The position numbers and the translations under genes are program-made. This document shows positions 1-8,446 of a DNA stretch of 11,787 nt, piece after piece. The stretch is from contig PDSN01000158.1 of assembly GCA_002748505.1 (NCBI GenBank), positions 1 to 11,787 on the forward strand, read 5' to 3'. Below the pieces are notes generated by a model. That model did no database searches, had not been told where the DNA came from, and saw only the letters and a list, made by a program, of their open reading frames with translations. The stretch is from Gammaproteobacteria bacterium (GTDB taxonomy: Bacteria > Pseudomonadota > Gammaproteobacteria > Pseudomonadales > Halieaceae). How positions within the stretch are numbered: position 1 is the stretch's first letter; every line of letters starts with the position of its first letter.

Positions 1-2723
1 GTGAGCTGTTCACTTTGTTCATCGCTCAATAAACCAAGTTTTGCCATCACCTCTAAAATACGGACATTATCTGACCAGTACGCCAGTTCTGGATATTGAT
101 GCGCATAGTTGAGCACCGCGTACTGCACCATAAACTCAATGTCCACCATGCCGCCGATGCCCTGTTTTAAATCAAACCATTTGGCGGCGTCACCACCTTT
201 GGGAAGTAAATGATTGCGCATTTTTTTGCGCATATTGACCACATTCTGCGCGAGTTCTGCAGTGTTGCGCTGCTGGCACAAGATGCGCTCTCGAATGGCA
301 TTGAATTTTTTCGCGACAGTGACATCGCCCGCGACAAAACGCGCGCGCACCAATGCCTGGTGTTCCCAGGTCCAGGCGGATTCCTGTTGATACGTGTCAA
401 AGGCGTCTACGGTGCTGACCAGCATGCCTGATTCCCCGGACGGGCGCAGGCGCATGTCGATCTCGTATAAATTGCCCAGCGCCATGCGCGTTTCCATAAT
501 ATGAATCATGCGCTGGCCAAGGCGGGTGTAAAACACCACGTTATCCACTTGCCGTTTGCCATCGGTAACACCCTGACTCTTAGCGTCAAAAATCATCACC
601 AAGTCGAGATCGGAACCATGTCCCAATTCAATGCCGCCAAGCTTGCCATAGCCGATAATTGCAATGCCCGTGCCCTCACTATCGCGTGCGGGCTCACCGT
701 ATTTAGCGGTAAGGTCTGTCCAGGCTATCGCGAGCACATGCTCTAAAATCACCTCGGCAAGCCAGGTTAAGCGGTCGCTGACTTTTTTCAGCGGCAACCT
801 GCCGGAAATTTCACTGGCGGCCACGCGCAGCACCCCCGCCGCTTTGAAATAACGCAGGCCATCCATTTGTGCTTCTAAATCATTTAACGGTACGCGCAGC
901 ATTTGTTGGCGCAAACTGTTTTGTAAGTCTGCCTTGTTACTGTCCCCGTAGAGGTTGTTGATATCTAAAAACTCATCCAGCAGCACCGGGTGTTTTGCCA
1001 TTTGTTCGGCAATCCACGGGCTCGCGCCGCACAGGTGCACCAGTTCATAGAGTGCGCGTGGGTTTTCGTTTAACAGGGCCAGATAAGCGCTGCGGCGCAG
1101 CACCTCTTCGACCAGGGGTAGCGTGGCGAAAAACGCCTGCTCGGGTTTATCTAATTCAGCGCAAGTGCGCAGAAAAAGTGGCATAAACTGGTCGAGGCGC
1201 TCTTTGCCTTGAACCTGCAAGGTGGCTACTTTTGGCGTTGCCTGCAACTCAGTCAAGGCATCGATGACAGCCTTGGTATCTTGATAACCCAGGCTTGCCA
1301 GGGCGGCGCTTTGTATTTGCTCGCCCCATAAATTGTAATCGTTAATACCGTCGCCATCGTCCTCGTCATCAAGCGGCGCAATTACATTATCAAAGCACTC
1401 TATGACCACTGCGCGATGGGCTTGCAGGGCGTCGAGATAATCATCCCAATTCGCAAAACCCATGCTGGTGGCCATCGCGGCGCGGTGTTGTTCGTCTTCC
1501 GGCAGGGCCTGGCTTTGTTGATCGCGATAACCCTGAATGGCGTGTTCGCTGTCGCGCAAAAAAGTATAGGCGCGCCATAGATCCTTCACGGTCTGAGCGG
1601 GCAGACAGCCTAATTCTACACATTGCTCCAGCACCTTGTGCAATGATCGTCGCTGTAAGCTGAGATCGCGGCCACCGCGTACCAGCTGAAAGCTCTGCGC
1701 AATAAATTCAATTTCACGAATACCGCCGCGCCCCAACTTAACATCGTTTTGCAACTGTCGTCTGCGCACCTCTGCGGTAATCATCTGCTTCATCGAGCGC
1801 AGGGATTCAATGATGCCAAAGTCGATATAGCGTCGATAAACAAAGGGCCTTAACAGGGTTCTCAGCTCTTGTTTGGCCGCACTGGTGCCGGTGATGGGGT
1901 TGCCTTTAATCATCGCGTAGCGCTCCCAGTCCCGGCCCTGATCCTGGTAGTATTCTTCAAACGCGGAAAAATTATGCACCAGCGCACCGGAGTCACCGTA
2001 GGGGCGCAGGCGCATATCCACGCGGAATACAAAACCGTCTGCGGTGGTTTGATCCAGTGCCGCTATCAGTGCCTGCCCGACTTTAATAAAATACTGTTCG
2101 TTAGTGAGCTGTTTGCGCTCGCCATTGGTGTTGCCCGCTTCGGGAAAGGTAAAGATCAAATCGATATCTGAAGAAATATTGAGCTCACGCGCGCCCAACT
2201 TACCCATGCCGATCACCACCAGTTTTTGCACCTCGCCGGATTCGCGACCAATAGGCTGGCCAAACCGCGGGCGCAAACTGCGCTCGACGTGTTCGAGAGC
2301 AATACTAATGCAGGTTTCTGCCAGCAGTGAGGTGTCAACTATGGTTTCGGTGGTATCGGCTAAACGTAAAAAATCGCGCCACACAATGCGGCACATATGT
2401 TTACGGCGAAACAGGCGCAACTCGCGGTGCAGGTCGGCATCTTCATGCGCTAGTTTTTCGTTGAGTTCCTGCGCCCATTCGGCCTCGTCCATGGAGCGAT
2501 GCAGCAGACCCGATTGCATCAGGGCGATAAAACCCTGCGCGTCGCGCGTGGCGGTGTCTGCTAAAAACGGACTCAGGGCAAAAGCGCGGGGCAGTTGTTC
2601 GTCCCAGGGGGATTGGGTGATAAGTTGATTCAGCGTTGCATCGTTCGCGCGCTCTGTAAATGCCGCGACCGCGCGCTGACCATCGGCGAGAAGGCGGGGG
2701 TTTAGCTCTATCATGTCAGGCAT
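1..2723 (-). CDS. glnE: Bifunctional glutamine synthetase adenylyltransferase/adenylyl-removing enzyme (C-terminus off the left edge)
   Basis: GlnE adenylylates glutamine synthetase when nitrogen is plentiful and removes AMP when it is scarce, under control of PII. About 907 codons are read without interruption. Two nucleotidyltransferase repeats are visible: the adenylyl-removing half has GMGKLGARELN followed by SSDIDL at residues 172-189, and the adenylyl-transferring half has GYGKLGG followed by SDLDL at residues 691-708, each with the D-x-D metal pair. The C-terminal GGMVDIEFMVQY motif is also present near the left edge. E. coli GlnE has about 946 residues, so roughly 40 residues should lie beyond base 1. 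The chosen ATG at 2723 lies 5 bases after the stop of the upstream ATPase gene and has a weak GAG upstream; a second in-frame ATG at 2714 is possible. The spacing suggests co-transcription with the ATPase gene. Family assignment is certain; the start is less so. Confidence 0.97.
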   Translation of the reverse strand, partial: MPDMIELNPRLLADGQRAVAAFTERANDATLNQLITQSPWDEQLPRAFALSPFLADTATRDAQGFIALMQSGLLHRSMDEAEWAQELNEKLAHEDADLHRELRLFRRKHMCRIVWRDFLRLADTTETIVDTSLLAETCISIALEHVERSLRPRFGQPIGRESGEVQKLVVIGMGKLGARELNISSDIDLIFTFPEAGNTNGERKQLTNEQYFIKVGQALIAALDQTTADGFVFRVDMRLRPYGDSGALVHNFSAFEEYYQDQGRDWERYAMIKGNPITGTSAAKQELRTLLRPFVYRRYIDFGIIESLRSMKQMITAEVRRRQLQNDVKLGRGGIREIEFIAQSFQLVRGGRDLSLQRRSLHKVLEQCVELGCLPAQTVKDLWRAYTFLRDSEHAIQGYRDQQSQALPEDEQHRAAMATSMGFANWDDYLDALQAHRAVVIECFDNVIAPLDDEDDGDGINDYNLWGEQIQSAALASLGYQDTKAVIDALTELQATPKVATLQVQGKERLDQFMPLFLRTCAELDKPEQAFFATLPLVEEVLRRSAYLALLNENPRALYELVHLCGASPWIAEQMAKHPVLLDEFLDINNLYGDSNKADLQNSLRQQMLRVPLNDLEAQMDGLRYFKAAGVLRVAASEISGRLPLKKVSDRLTWLAEVILEHVLAIAWTDLTAKYGEPARDSEGTGIAIIGYGKLGGIELGHGSDLDLVMIFDAKSQGVTDGKRQVDNVVFYTRLGQRMIHIMETRMALGNLYEIDMRLRPSGESGMLVSTVDAFDTYQQESAWTWEHQALVRARFVAGDVTVAKKFNAIRERILCQQRNTAELAQNVVNMRKKMRNHLLPKGGDAAKWFDLKQGIGGMVDIEFMVQYAVLNYAHQYPELAYWSDNVRILEVMAKLGLLSDEQSEQL

Positions 2724-2728
2724 TCCAC

Positions 2729-4516
2729 TCAGGCGTCCAGAACCGGGGCGACGCGCAAGACCTCGGCAATCGTGGTTTCACCACGCGCCACCCGTGAAGC
2801 GCCAGATAGGCGCAGCGTTTTCATTCCTTGCTTCATAGCTTGGCGGCGAATGGCTGTCGTGTCAATTTGTGGCAGAATCAGGTCCTGCACTTCCGGCGTG
2901 TTAACCAGCACTTCGTAGATGCCCTGCCTTCCCGTATAACCGGTATTTCGGCATTCAGTGCAGCCCTTGGGGATATACATGGTTTCCGGCGCGGCGATGT
3001 TAAACGGGCGCACCAGTTCCTGCCATGCGGTTTTATCCATCGGCACTTGCGCTTTACAGCGGGAACATAACATGCGCACCAGGCGCTGGGACATAATGCC
3101 GCGCACTGTGGCTTTGATTAAATAGTAGGGCACGCCCAATTCCAGCATGCGCGAGATCGAGCTGGGTGAATCGTTGGTGTGCAGGGTTGAGAGCACCAGG
3201 TGGCCGGTAAGAGCCGCCTGAATAGCCATATTAGCGGTTTCCAGGTCGCGAATTTCGCCTATCATGATGATATCCGGGTCCTGTCGCATCAGGGCGCGCA
3301 CACCAGAGGAAAAATCCAGTTCGATATTGTGATTGACCTGCATCTGGTTGAATTTGTCCTCAACCATTTCGATGGGATCTTCAATGGTACACACGTTGAC
3401 CTCGGGGGTTGCCAGCTGCCGCAGGGTAGAATACAGCGTGGTGGTTTTACCCGACCCTGTAGGGCCTGTGACCAGTACAATACCGTTGCCGGTGTCGGTC
3501 ATGGTTTTCCAGGCGTGCAGATCTTCGTTGGCAAGGCCCAGTTGTTCAAAACTTTTTTGCAGTACATCCGGGTCGAAAATCCGCATTACCAGTTTTTCGC
3601 CGAAGGCGGTGGGCAAGGTGGCAAGGCGCAGCTCCACCTCATTACCTTGCGGGGTGCGGGTTTTCAAGCGGCCATCCTGTGGGCGGCGCTTTTCCGCCAC
3701 GTCCATGCGCCCGAGAATTTTAATCCGGCTGGTCACCGCGGCGGCGACCTGTTGGGGCAGCTCGTAGACGTTGTACAGTACACCATCGATACGAAAGCGC
3801 ACTTTGCCTACTTCCCGTCGCGGTTCGACATGAATATCACTGGCGCGCTGTACAAAGGCGTATTGCAGCAGCCAGTCGACAATGTTGACGATATGCTGGT
3901 CGTTGGCATCGGGTTCGTCAGATTGCGAGCCCAGCTGTAACATGGCCTCCAGGTTGGTGACACTGCGCGCCGCATCGTGTTTACCGCGACCGTAACCGCC
4001 CGCGCCGCGCACCGCTCGCGCCATGTTGTAAAACTCGGTGGTGTGTTTGGCGATGTCGCGCGGGTCGGCCAATACCCGGCGAATACGGCGACGGGTGGTG
4101 TGCTCCAGATTGCCCTGCCAGTCGGACACCCAGGGTTCACAACTGGCAATCACCACCTCTTCTTTGTTCACCTCTACCGCCAGGATACCGTGGCGCTGGG
4201 CGAAAGCCAGTGACATCACCTCGGCGATGGCGGCCACGTTAATTTTTAAGGGGTCGATGTGATATACCGCCTGCTCGCACTGGCTGGACAGCCAGGTGAG
4301 TAAAAAGTCCATACTGATAAGCTGTCCGGGCGCCTGCCCGAGGTGCTGGATTTTTTGCTCCGCCAAAAACACCAGCGGGTGTACTTTTCCCACTTTTGCC
4401 CGCTGGATACGTGCCATATCGTCCGTACTGATATGTCCCTGCCGTTGCAAACACACCAGAATTTCCACTAAATTCAGACGTCCGGGGGGGAGAGTCATAG
4501 GGGCATTGTTGTTCAT
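2729..4516 (-). CDS. GspE/PilB-family secretion/pilus assembly ATPase, orphan
   Basis: A hexameric AAA-like ATPase of the type II secretion/type IV pilus superfamily, about 595 residues with the start used here. Visible in order: an N-terminal GspE/MshE-like domain (about 1-160), Walker A GPTGSGKT (351-358), an Asp box around TIEDPIE (377-383), Walker B DPDIIMIGEIRD (413-424), a His box GHLVLSTLHTN (438-448), and the CxxC...CxxC zinc tetracysteine (C484, C487, C519, C522) typical of GspE/PilB rather than PilT retraction ATPases. No other gsp, pil or msh gene is in the window, so the machine it powers cannot be told. The frame stays open up to 4732, across the divergent argE start, but conserved sequence begins near MNNNAPMTLPPGRLNLVEIL. 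ATG 4516 has AGGA 10 bases upstream; ATGs at 4534 and 4546 are alternatives. glnE follows after 5 bases. The ATPase call is firm; the subfamily is open. Confidence 0.93.
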   Translation of the reverse strand: MNNNAPMTLPPGRLNLVEILVCLQRQGHISTDDMARIQRAKVGKVHPLVFLAEQKIQHLGQAPGQLISMDFLLTWLSSQCEQAVYHIDPLKINVAAIAEVMSLAFAQRHGILAVEVNKEEVVIASCEPWVSDWQGNLEHTTRRRIRRVLADPRDIAKHTTEFYNMARAVRGAGGYGRGKHDAARSVTNLEAMLQLGSQSDEPDANDQHIVNIVDWLLQYAFVQRASDIHVEPRREVGKVRFRIDGVLYNVYELPQQVAAAVTSRIKILGRMDVAEKRRPQDGRLKTRTPQGNEVELRLATLPTAFGEKLVMRIFDPDVLQKSFEQLGLANEDLHAWKTMTDTGNGIVLVTGPTGSGKTTTLYSTLRQLATPEVNVCTIEDPIEMVEDKFNQMQVNHNIELDFSSGVRALMRQDPDIIMIGEIRDLETANMAIQAALTGHLVLSTLHTNDSPSSISRMLELGVPYYLIKATVRGIMSQRLVRMLCSRCKAQVPMDKTAWQELVRPFNIAAPETMYIPKGCTECRNTGYTGRQGIYEVLVNTPEVQDLILPQIDTTAIRRQAMKQGMKTLRLSGASRVARGETTIAEVLRVAPVLDA

Positions 4517-4661
4517 CGCGTCAGGTTCCTGCATACATCCGTTCATGCTACCACAGCCGCTGTGTGATACCCCGATGAGATAGTGGTTTTCTTTATTCCC
4601 TGGCTGCGCTTTGCGAACTTGGTTAGACTGTGTATCTTCTTGTTCATTGGCCGAGGTCGGT
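4517..4661. promoter_or_regulatory. Divergent promoter region between the secretion ATPase gene and argE
   Basis: About 145 bases separate the two divergent start codons, so both transcripts must begin here or inside the opposite gene. For argE a weak pair TTGCGA (4611-4616) and TATCTT (4633-4638), 16 bases apart, can be drawn. No convincing pair was seen for the minus strand. No clear ArgR (ARG-box) palindrome was found. The region is inferred from gene layout; the exact elements are uncertain. Confidence 0.35.
4653..4656 (+). promoter_or_regulatory. Ribosome binding site of argE
   Basis: GAGG with a 5-base spacer before ATG 4662. It decides this start over the upstream in-frame TTG at 4611, which has no comparable Shine-Dalgarno match. 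Confidence 0.7.
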
Positions 4662-5813
4662 ATGCCTACACAGGCCCAGCAGATTCTTTCACAGCTCTCC
4701 CAGTTGGTGGCCACACCATCGGTAAGTTCCACCAGTGCGCAGTGGGATCAGGGTAATCGCCCAGTAATTGATCTGCTGGCGAATTGGTGTGAAAACCTGG
4801 GCTTTACGGTGCAGACAATGCCGGTAAACGACAGCGGCAGCAAAGCCAATATGCTGGCCACACGCGGCAGTGGCCCCGGCGGATTGGTGCTGGCGGGGCA
4901 CAGCGACACCGTGCCCTTTGATGAGCACCGCTGGCAAAGTGACCCTTTGGAGCTCACCGAGCGCGATCAGCGTTTGTACGGCTTGGGTTCAACCGATATG
5001 AAGGGTTTTTTCCCCCTGGCGCTGGCCGCTGCACAGTCGGTGGCCGACAAGCAGCTTGCCCAGCCGTTGATGATTTTAGCTACCGCCGATGAGGAAAGCT
5101 CCATGAGCGGTGCACGGGCGCTGGCGGCGCAGGGTTTCCCCAAAGCGCGGGCGGCGGTTATCGGTGAGCCCACCGGTTTGCGCCCGGTGCGAATGCACAA
5201 GGGCATCGCCATGCAATCGGTGCGCGTTGTGGGGCAGGCGGGGCATTCTTCCAACCCTGCGCTGGGTAACAATGCACTGGAAGCGATGCATGGTGTTATC
5301 GGCGATTTGCTAGCTTTTCGGCGTAGTTTGCAACAGAAATACCACAATCCCCTGTTTGACGTGGCCATGCCAACGATGAATCTCGGCTGTCTGCACGGCG
5401 GCGACAACCCCAATAGAATTTGCGGCGAAGCGGAGCTGCACTTTGATTTGCGACTATTGCCCGGCACCAGTACTGATGCGGTGCTGCACGATCTGCGCAT
5501 GCGCCTGGAAGCCCGTGCGGCGCAAACGGGCACGCGCATTAGCACCACGCCCTTGATCGGTGGAGTCGAGCCCTTTGAGCAACCCGCCGATAGCGAACTG
5601 ATCCGTATCGCCGAAAAACTCAGTGGCCATCGTGCGGAGGTGGTTAACTTCGCGACGGAAGCGCCGTATCTGCAACAGCTCGGTCTGCAGACCGTGGTGA
5701 TGGGGCCTGGTTCTATCGATCAGGCTCATCAGCCCGACGAGTTTTTAGCGCTGGATCAGATTAAGCCTTGCATTGCTCTGTTAGAAGGTTTGATTGGGCG
5801 GTATTGTTTGTGA
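4662..5813 (+). CDS. argE: Acetylornithine deacetylase (M20 family metallopeptidase)
   Basis: Hydrolyses N2-acetylornithine to ornithine and acetate in the linear arginine pathway, in the cytoplasm with a two-metal centre. The 383-residue product has the expected length and motifs: AGHSDTVPFDEHRW with H80 and D82, GLGSTDMKGFF with the bridging D112, TADEESSMSGA with general base E144 and E145, GEPTG (E169), the dimerisation-domain stretch around GQAGHSSNP (191-199), and QAHQPDE with the last metal ligand H356. The start is ATG 4662, with GAGG 5 bases upstream; an in-frame TTG at 4611 would add 17 residues with no homology-like character and is not preferred. It is divergent from the ATPase-glnE pair and converges with the diguanylate cyclase gene. 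argA, which makes acetylglutamate for the same pathway, lies 1.3 kb downstream in the same orientation. All catalytic residues are intact. Confidence 0.97.
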   Translation: MPTQAQQILSQLSQLVATPSVSSTSAQWDQGNRPVIDLLANWCENLGFTVQTMPVNDSGSKANMLATRGSGPGGLVLAGHSDTVPFDEHRWQSDPLELTERDQRLYGLGSTDMKGFFPLALAAAQSVADKQLAQPLMILATADEESSMSGARALAAQGFPKARAAVIGEPTGLRPVRMHKGIAMQSVRVVGQAGHSSNPALGNNALEAMHGVIGDLLAFRRSLQQKYHNPLFDVAMPTMNLGCLHGGDNPNRICGEAELHFDLRLLPGTSTDAVLHDLRMRLEARAAQTGTRISTTPLIGGVEPFEQPADSELIRIAEKLSGHRAEVVNFATEAPYLQQLGLQTVVMGPGSIDQAHQPDEFLALDQIKPCIALLEGLIGRYCL

Positions 5814-5877
5814 GTTGCTGAGCATTGCGTGAGGAAGGTAAAGGACAAGATAGCGCGGCTTCTGGGGGGCTGCGAAA

Positions 5878-6852
5878 CTAAGCCGCTACGCGGCAGTTGT
5901 TGCCACCAAAATACTTGGCCCGATACATGGCCTTGTCGGCGCGTCCCAGCCACTCAAAGGGTGTTTCGTTACCCCTGAACTGCGCGGTGCCAACAGAGAC
6001 GGTAACTTTATATTTTGCCAGTTTGGCGCTCTTGGCAATGGCGGCACGCAGCTGTTCGGCCAGTTTGCTGGCGTCTTCAAGACTGGTGTGTTCCGCAATC
6101 ACCACAAACTCCTCGCCGCCAAAGCGGAACAGGGAGTCAGAGCTGCGCACCCGTTTGTCCAGAGCCTGTACCAGCTCTACCAGGATTTCATCCCCCAGGG
6201 CGTGGCCGTAGGTGTCGTTGAGCACCTTGAAATTGTCGATATCCATGAGAATCAGGGAGGCGAGACAGTCCTGATTACGGCGCTGATAGCTGCCAATTTC
6301 CAACAGCTTTTGTTCCATCGAGCGGCGGTTGCCCGCATCGGTTAGGGGGTCGCGGGTGGCAATGTGCTCCAGTTGGGCCTGCTGAAGGCGCATACGATTG
6401 GAAAAGGCGTAGGTAAAAAACAGGGTTGCCAACACAGTGGTATAGATTTGCATGGCTTGCAGTGGTTCGAGTTGCGGCCAGATTACCACCCCAATCGCCA
6501 CCAGGATAAAGAGACAAATAATGGCGGCGAGATAGGTGTTCAGCACAAAAAACATGGCGCTGAGTGCGGGGTAAATCCACACGGTTTGGGCAACGCCTTT
6601 TGCCAGTACGGTGAGAAATACGGTAGCGATAAACGTGCAGGCCAGTACTCTGCCGGGAAAGGTGGCCTTTCCAGTGCGCAGCACATAGATAAAAACGGCG
6701 GCTGAGATCGAGACGATGCCAAAATCCAACAGGCCAACCAGCCAGTCTTCGGTCAAAAACCGCATGACCACAAACGGCAGAATCGCAATCACGGTACAGG
6801 CGCTCAAGGCGAGGACAACGTACTCCTCGGTTGATCGTTGTTTTTTGAGCAT
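5878..6852 (-). CDS. Membrane-bound diguanylate cyclase (six predicted TM segments + GGDEF domain)
   Basis: Makes the second messenger c-di-GMP from two GTP at the inner membrane. The 324-residue protein has six hydrophobic segments (about 12-33, 38-58, 67-88, 90-108, 109-126, 136-151) and then a complete GGDEF domain: TRDPLTDAGNRR (167-177), the metal-binding LMDIDNFK (202-209), the active-site loop RFGGEEF (243-249) and a C-terminal RADKAMYRAK (304-313). An intact inhibitory I-site RSSD (236-239) sits five residues before GGEEF, so product feedback inhibition is expected. No PAS, HAMP or EAL domain is visible; the membrane part is the only candidate sensor, ligand unknown. ATG 6852 is chosen for its GAGG 6 bases upstream; a GTG at 6885 would add 11 residues. 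The gene is antisense to argE and argA and lies between them. Activity is inferred from intact motifs. Confidence 0.93.
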   Translation of the reverse strand: MLKKQRSTEEYVVLALSACTVIAILPFVVMRFLTEDWLVGLLDFGIVSISAAVFIYVLRTGKATFPGRVLACTFIATVFLTVLAKGVAQTVWIYPALSAMFFVLNTYLAAIICLFILVAIGVVIWPQLEPLQAMQIYTTVLATLFFTYAFSNRMRLQQAQLEHIATRDPLTDAGNRRSMEQKLLEIGSYQRRNQDCLASLILMDIDNFKVLNDTYGHALGDEILVELVQALDKRVRSSDSLFRFGGEEFVVIAEHTSLEDASKLAEQLRAAIAKSAKLAKYKVTVSVGTAQFRGNETPFEWLGRADKAMYRAKYFGGNNCRVAA

Positions 6853-6858
6853 AAATAA

Positions 6859-6862
6859 CCTC
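6859..6862 (-). promoter_or_regulatory. Ribosome binding site of the diguanylate cyclase gene
   Basis: GAGG on the minus strand, 6 bases before ATG 6852. It favours this start over the in-frame GTG at 6885. Confidence 0.65.
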
Positions 6863-6917
6863 AAACGGGTTTGTGCCGTGCGCACCCTGTGATGTGGATC
6901 GTTACCTAAAAGTGATT

Positions 6918-6930
6918 TTCCTGCATTCTA
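6918..6930 (-). promoter_or_regulatory. Candidate -10 element for the diguanylate cyclase gene
   Basis: On the minus strand TAGAAT (6930-6925) matches the -10 consensus at five of six positions and would give a leader of about 65 bases. The -35 region at the right distance is poor, so this is a weak call. Confidence 0.25.
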
Positions 6931-7038
6931 TACACATAGGCTGCCGAAAAGCACGAATTAACTATCTGAAGTGTGACGATTTACTAATTTTTTCTTTAGG
7001 GTAACCGCGTTTATTGGGGTGAACTGCCAAATCGGCTA

Positions 7039-7067
7039 TTTAGAAAGCGCAGTGTTTTGGTTATTCT
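7039..7067 (+). promoter_or_regulatory. argA: Candidate sigma-70 promoter of argA
   Basis: TTTAGA (7039-7044) and TATTCT (7062-7067) are 17 bases apart, each matching four of six consensus positions. Transcription would start near 7074, leaving a leader of about 22 bases before the GTG start. No ArgR box was recognised. Confidence 0.35.
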
Positions 7068-7096
7068 AGGGTCGGAGATCCGCTGGGGACAGGAAT

Positions 7097-8401
7097 GTGA
7101 CACACCAAGGACAAGCCCATATTCGCTGGCTGCGAAACACCGCGCCGTATATCAACGCCCATCGCGGTAAGACCTTTGTGTTGTTGATTCCCGGTGAGGC
7201 CTTGCGCCACGACAACATCGCCAATATCGCTCATGATATCGCCCTGCTCAATACCTTGGGGGTGCGCCTGGTGCTGGTGCACGGTTCGCGCCCGCAAATC
7301 AATCAGCGTTTGCAGCAGGCGGGGCTGGAAACACAGTTTCACAATGGTATTCGCGTTACTGATGCCCAGGCCATGGCTCAGGTAAAAGATGCTGTTGGTT
7401 CCCTGCGCGCGCAAATTGAGGCGCTGTTCTCTATGGGGTTGCCCAACTCGCCCATGCAGGGCGCACGCTTCAGTCTGGTCAGCGGCAATTTTGTGATTGC
7501 TCGCCCGATCGGCATTGTCGACGGGGTGGATTACCTGCATACCGGTCAAGTGCGCCGCATTGAAACACACGCCATCAAGCGTCAGCTGGACGACAACGCT
7601 ATTGTGTTGTTGTCCTCCCAAGGCTATTCGCCCACGGGGGAGGTGTTTAACCTCGCATCGGAAGATGTTGCGGTGCAATGTGCGGCAAGCCTTGGTGCGG
7701 ACAAGCTGATACTGTTCGGTGAACAACAGGGCATCGTAGATGAACACGGCGAGCTTGTGCGCCAGTGCGTTGTCGGTGAAACTCACGCGCTGCCGGTGGC
7801 AGACCCCGCTCAACAGCGTCTGCTCGATGCGGCGCGGCGGGTGTGTTTGGCGGGTGTGGAGCGCTGCCAGATCATCAGCTATCAGGACGATTGCGTGTTG
7901 TTGGAAGAGCTGTTTACCTATGATGGCTGCGGCACGCTGGTTTCGCGGGACAACTTTGAGATTTCCCGCCGCGCCACCATTGAGGATGTGGGCGGTATTC
8001 TGGAATTGATCGAGCCACTTGAGCAGCGGGGCGTGTTACTCAAGCGTTCGCGAGAGTTGCTGGAAAATGAAATCGGCCATTTCAGGTTGCTGGAGCGCGA
8101 TGGCCGTATTATCGCCTGTGCTGCGCTTTATCCGTTTGCGGAAGATGGCACTGGCGAGCTGGCCTGTGTTGTCTCCCATCCCGATTATCGCGGCGGCCAG
8201 CGCGGCAAGCGTCTGCTTGACGAACTGGAGCGCGAAGCCAAACGCCTGGGTTTAAGTCGTGTGTTTGTACTCACCACCCAGACCGCGGACTGGTTTGTCG
8301 AGCACGGTTTTGTCCCCGCAGAGCTTGATAGCCTGCCCGAACAAAAACAGCGCCTGTATAATCTGCAACGCCGTTCGCGGGTGTTGGTGAAGGTTTTGTG
8401 A
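7097..8401 (+). CDS. argA: N-acetylglutamate synthase (amino-acid kinase-like + GNAT domains)
   Basis: Acetylates glutamate with acetyl-CoA, the first step of arginine synthesis; in this classical family arginine is a feedback inhibitor that binds the kinase-like domain. The 434-residue product starts with the family hallmark APYINAHRGKTFV (16-28), has LVLVHGSRPQINQRL (58-72) in the amino-acid kinase fold, and ends with a GNAT acetyltransferase domain (about 288-434) with the acetyl-CoA loop around VSHPDYRGGQRGKRLL (359-374) and LTTQTADWF (392-400). The length is normal. The start is GTG 7097; no ATG is available in frame nearby, and the sequence upstream contains GGGGA at 7085-7089, 7 bases away. 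An ATG at 7095 overlaps the GTG but is followed at once by TGA. Pairing with argE supports the function. Confidence 0.97.
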   Translation: MTHQGQAHIRWLRNTAPYINAHRGKTFVLLIPGEALRHDNIANIAHDIALLNTLGVRLVLVHGSRPQINQRLQQAGLETQFHNGIRVTDAQAMAQVKDAVGSLRAQIEALFSMGLPNSPMQGARFSLVSGNFVIARPIGIVDGVDYLHTGQVRRIETHAIKRQLDDNAIVLLSSQGYSPTGEVFNLASEDVAVQCAASLGADKLILFGEQQGIVDEHGELVRQCVVGETHALPVADPAQQRLLDAARRVCLAGVERCQIISYQDDCVLLEELFTYDGCGTLVSRDNFEISRRATIEDVGGILELIEPLEQRGVLLKRSRELLENEIGHFRLLERDGRIIACAALYPFAEDGTGELACVVSHPDYRGGQRGKRLLDELEREAKRLGLSRVFVLTTQTADWFVEHGFVPAELDSLPEQKQRLYNLQRRSRVLVKVL

Positions 8402-8408
8402 TGATGGA

Positions 8409-8443
8409 AGTCCGGATATTTCATTAATAAATGGGGTTTTCGG
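8409..8443. repeat. Copy 1 of a 35-base dispersed direct repeat
   Basis: Starts 7 bases after the argA stop. It carries CCGGATATTTCA, then TAAATGG, then GTTTTCGG in the same order and spacing as the segment at 10132-10166. The two copies agree at 30 of 35 positions by hand alignment. It could be a terminal fragment of a mobile element or a genome-wide dispersed repeat; the copy number elsewhere is unknown. Confidence 0.6.
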
Positions 8444-8446
8444 GCG

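Noticed and set aside
2104..2628. 174-codon open frame on the plus strand
   Set aside because: Antisense to the conserved N-terminal domain of glnE; Ser/Arg/Cys-rich composition typical of a shadow frame.
3200..3940. 246-codon open frame on the plus strand
   Set aside because: Antisense to the conserved ATPase gene, covers its Walker motifs, and has no recognisable protein character or ribosome site.
4611..4661. TTG start for argE at 4611
   Set aside because: ATG 4662 has a good ribosome site and matches the family length.
4517..4732. N-terminal extension of the ATPase to a start at 4732
   Set aside because: It would cross the argE start and promoter; the extra residues are low in family character and start sites closer to conserved sequence exist.
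5882..5894. GCCGC-TAC-GCGGC hairpin at the end of the diguanylate cyclase gene as a terminator
   Set aside because: It lies across the last codons and is not followed by a T tract on either strand.
8400..8426. Eight-codon frame directly after argA (MMEVRIFH)
   Set aside because: Too short, without support, and lies in the dispersed repeat.
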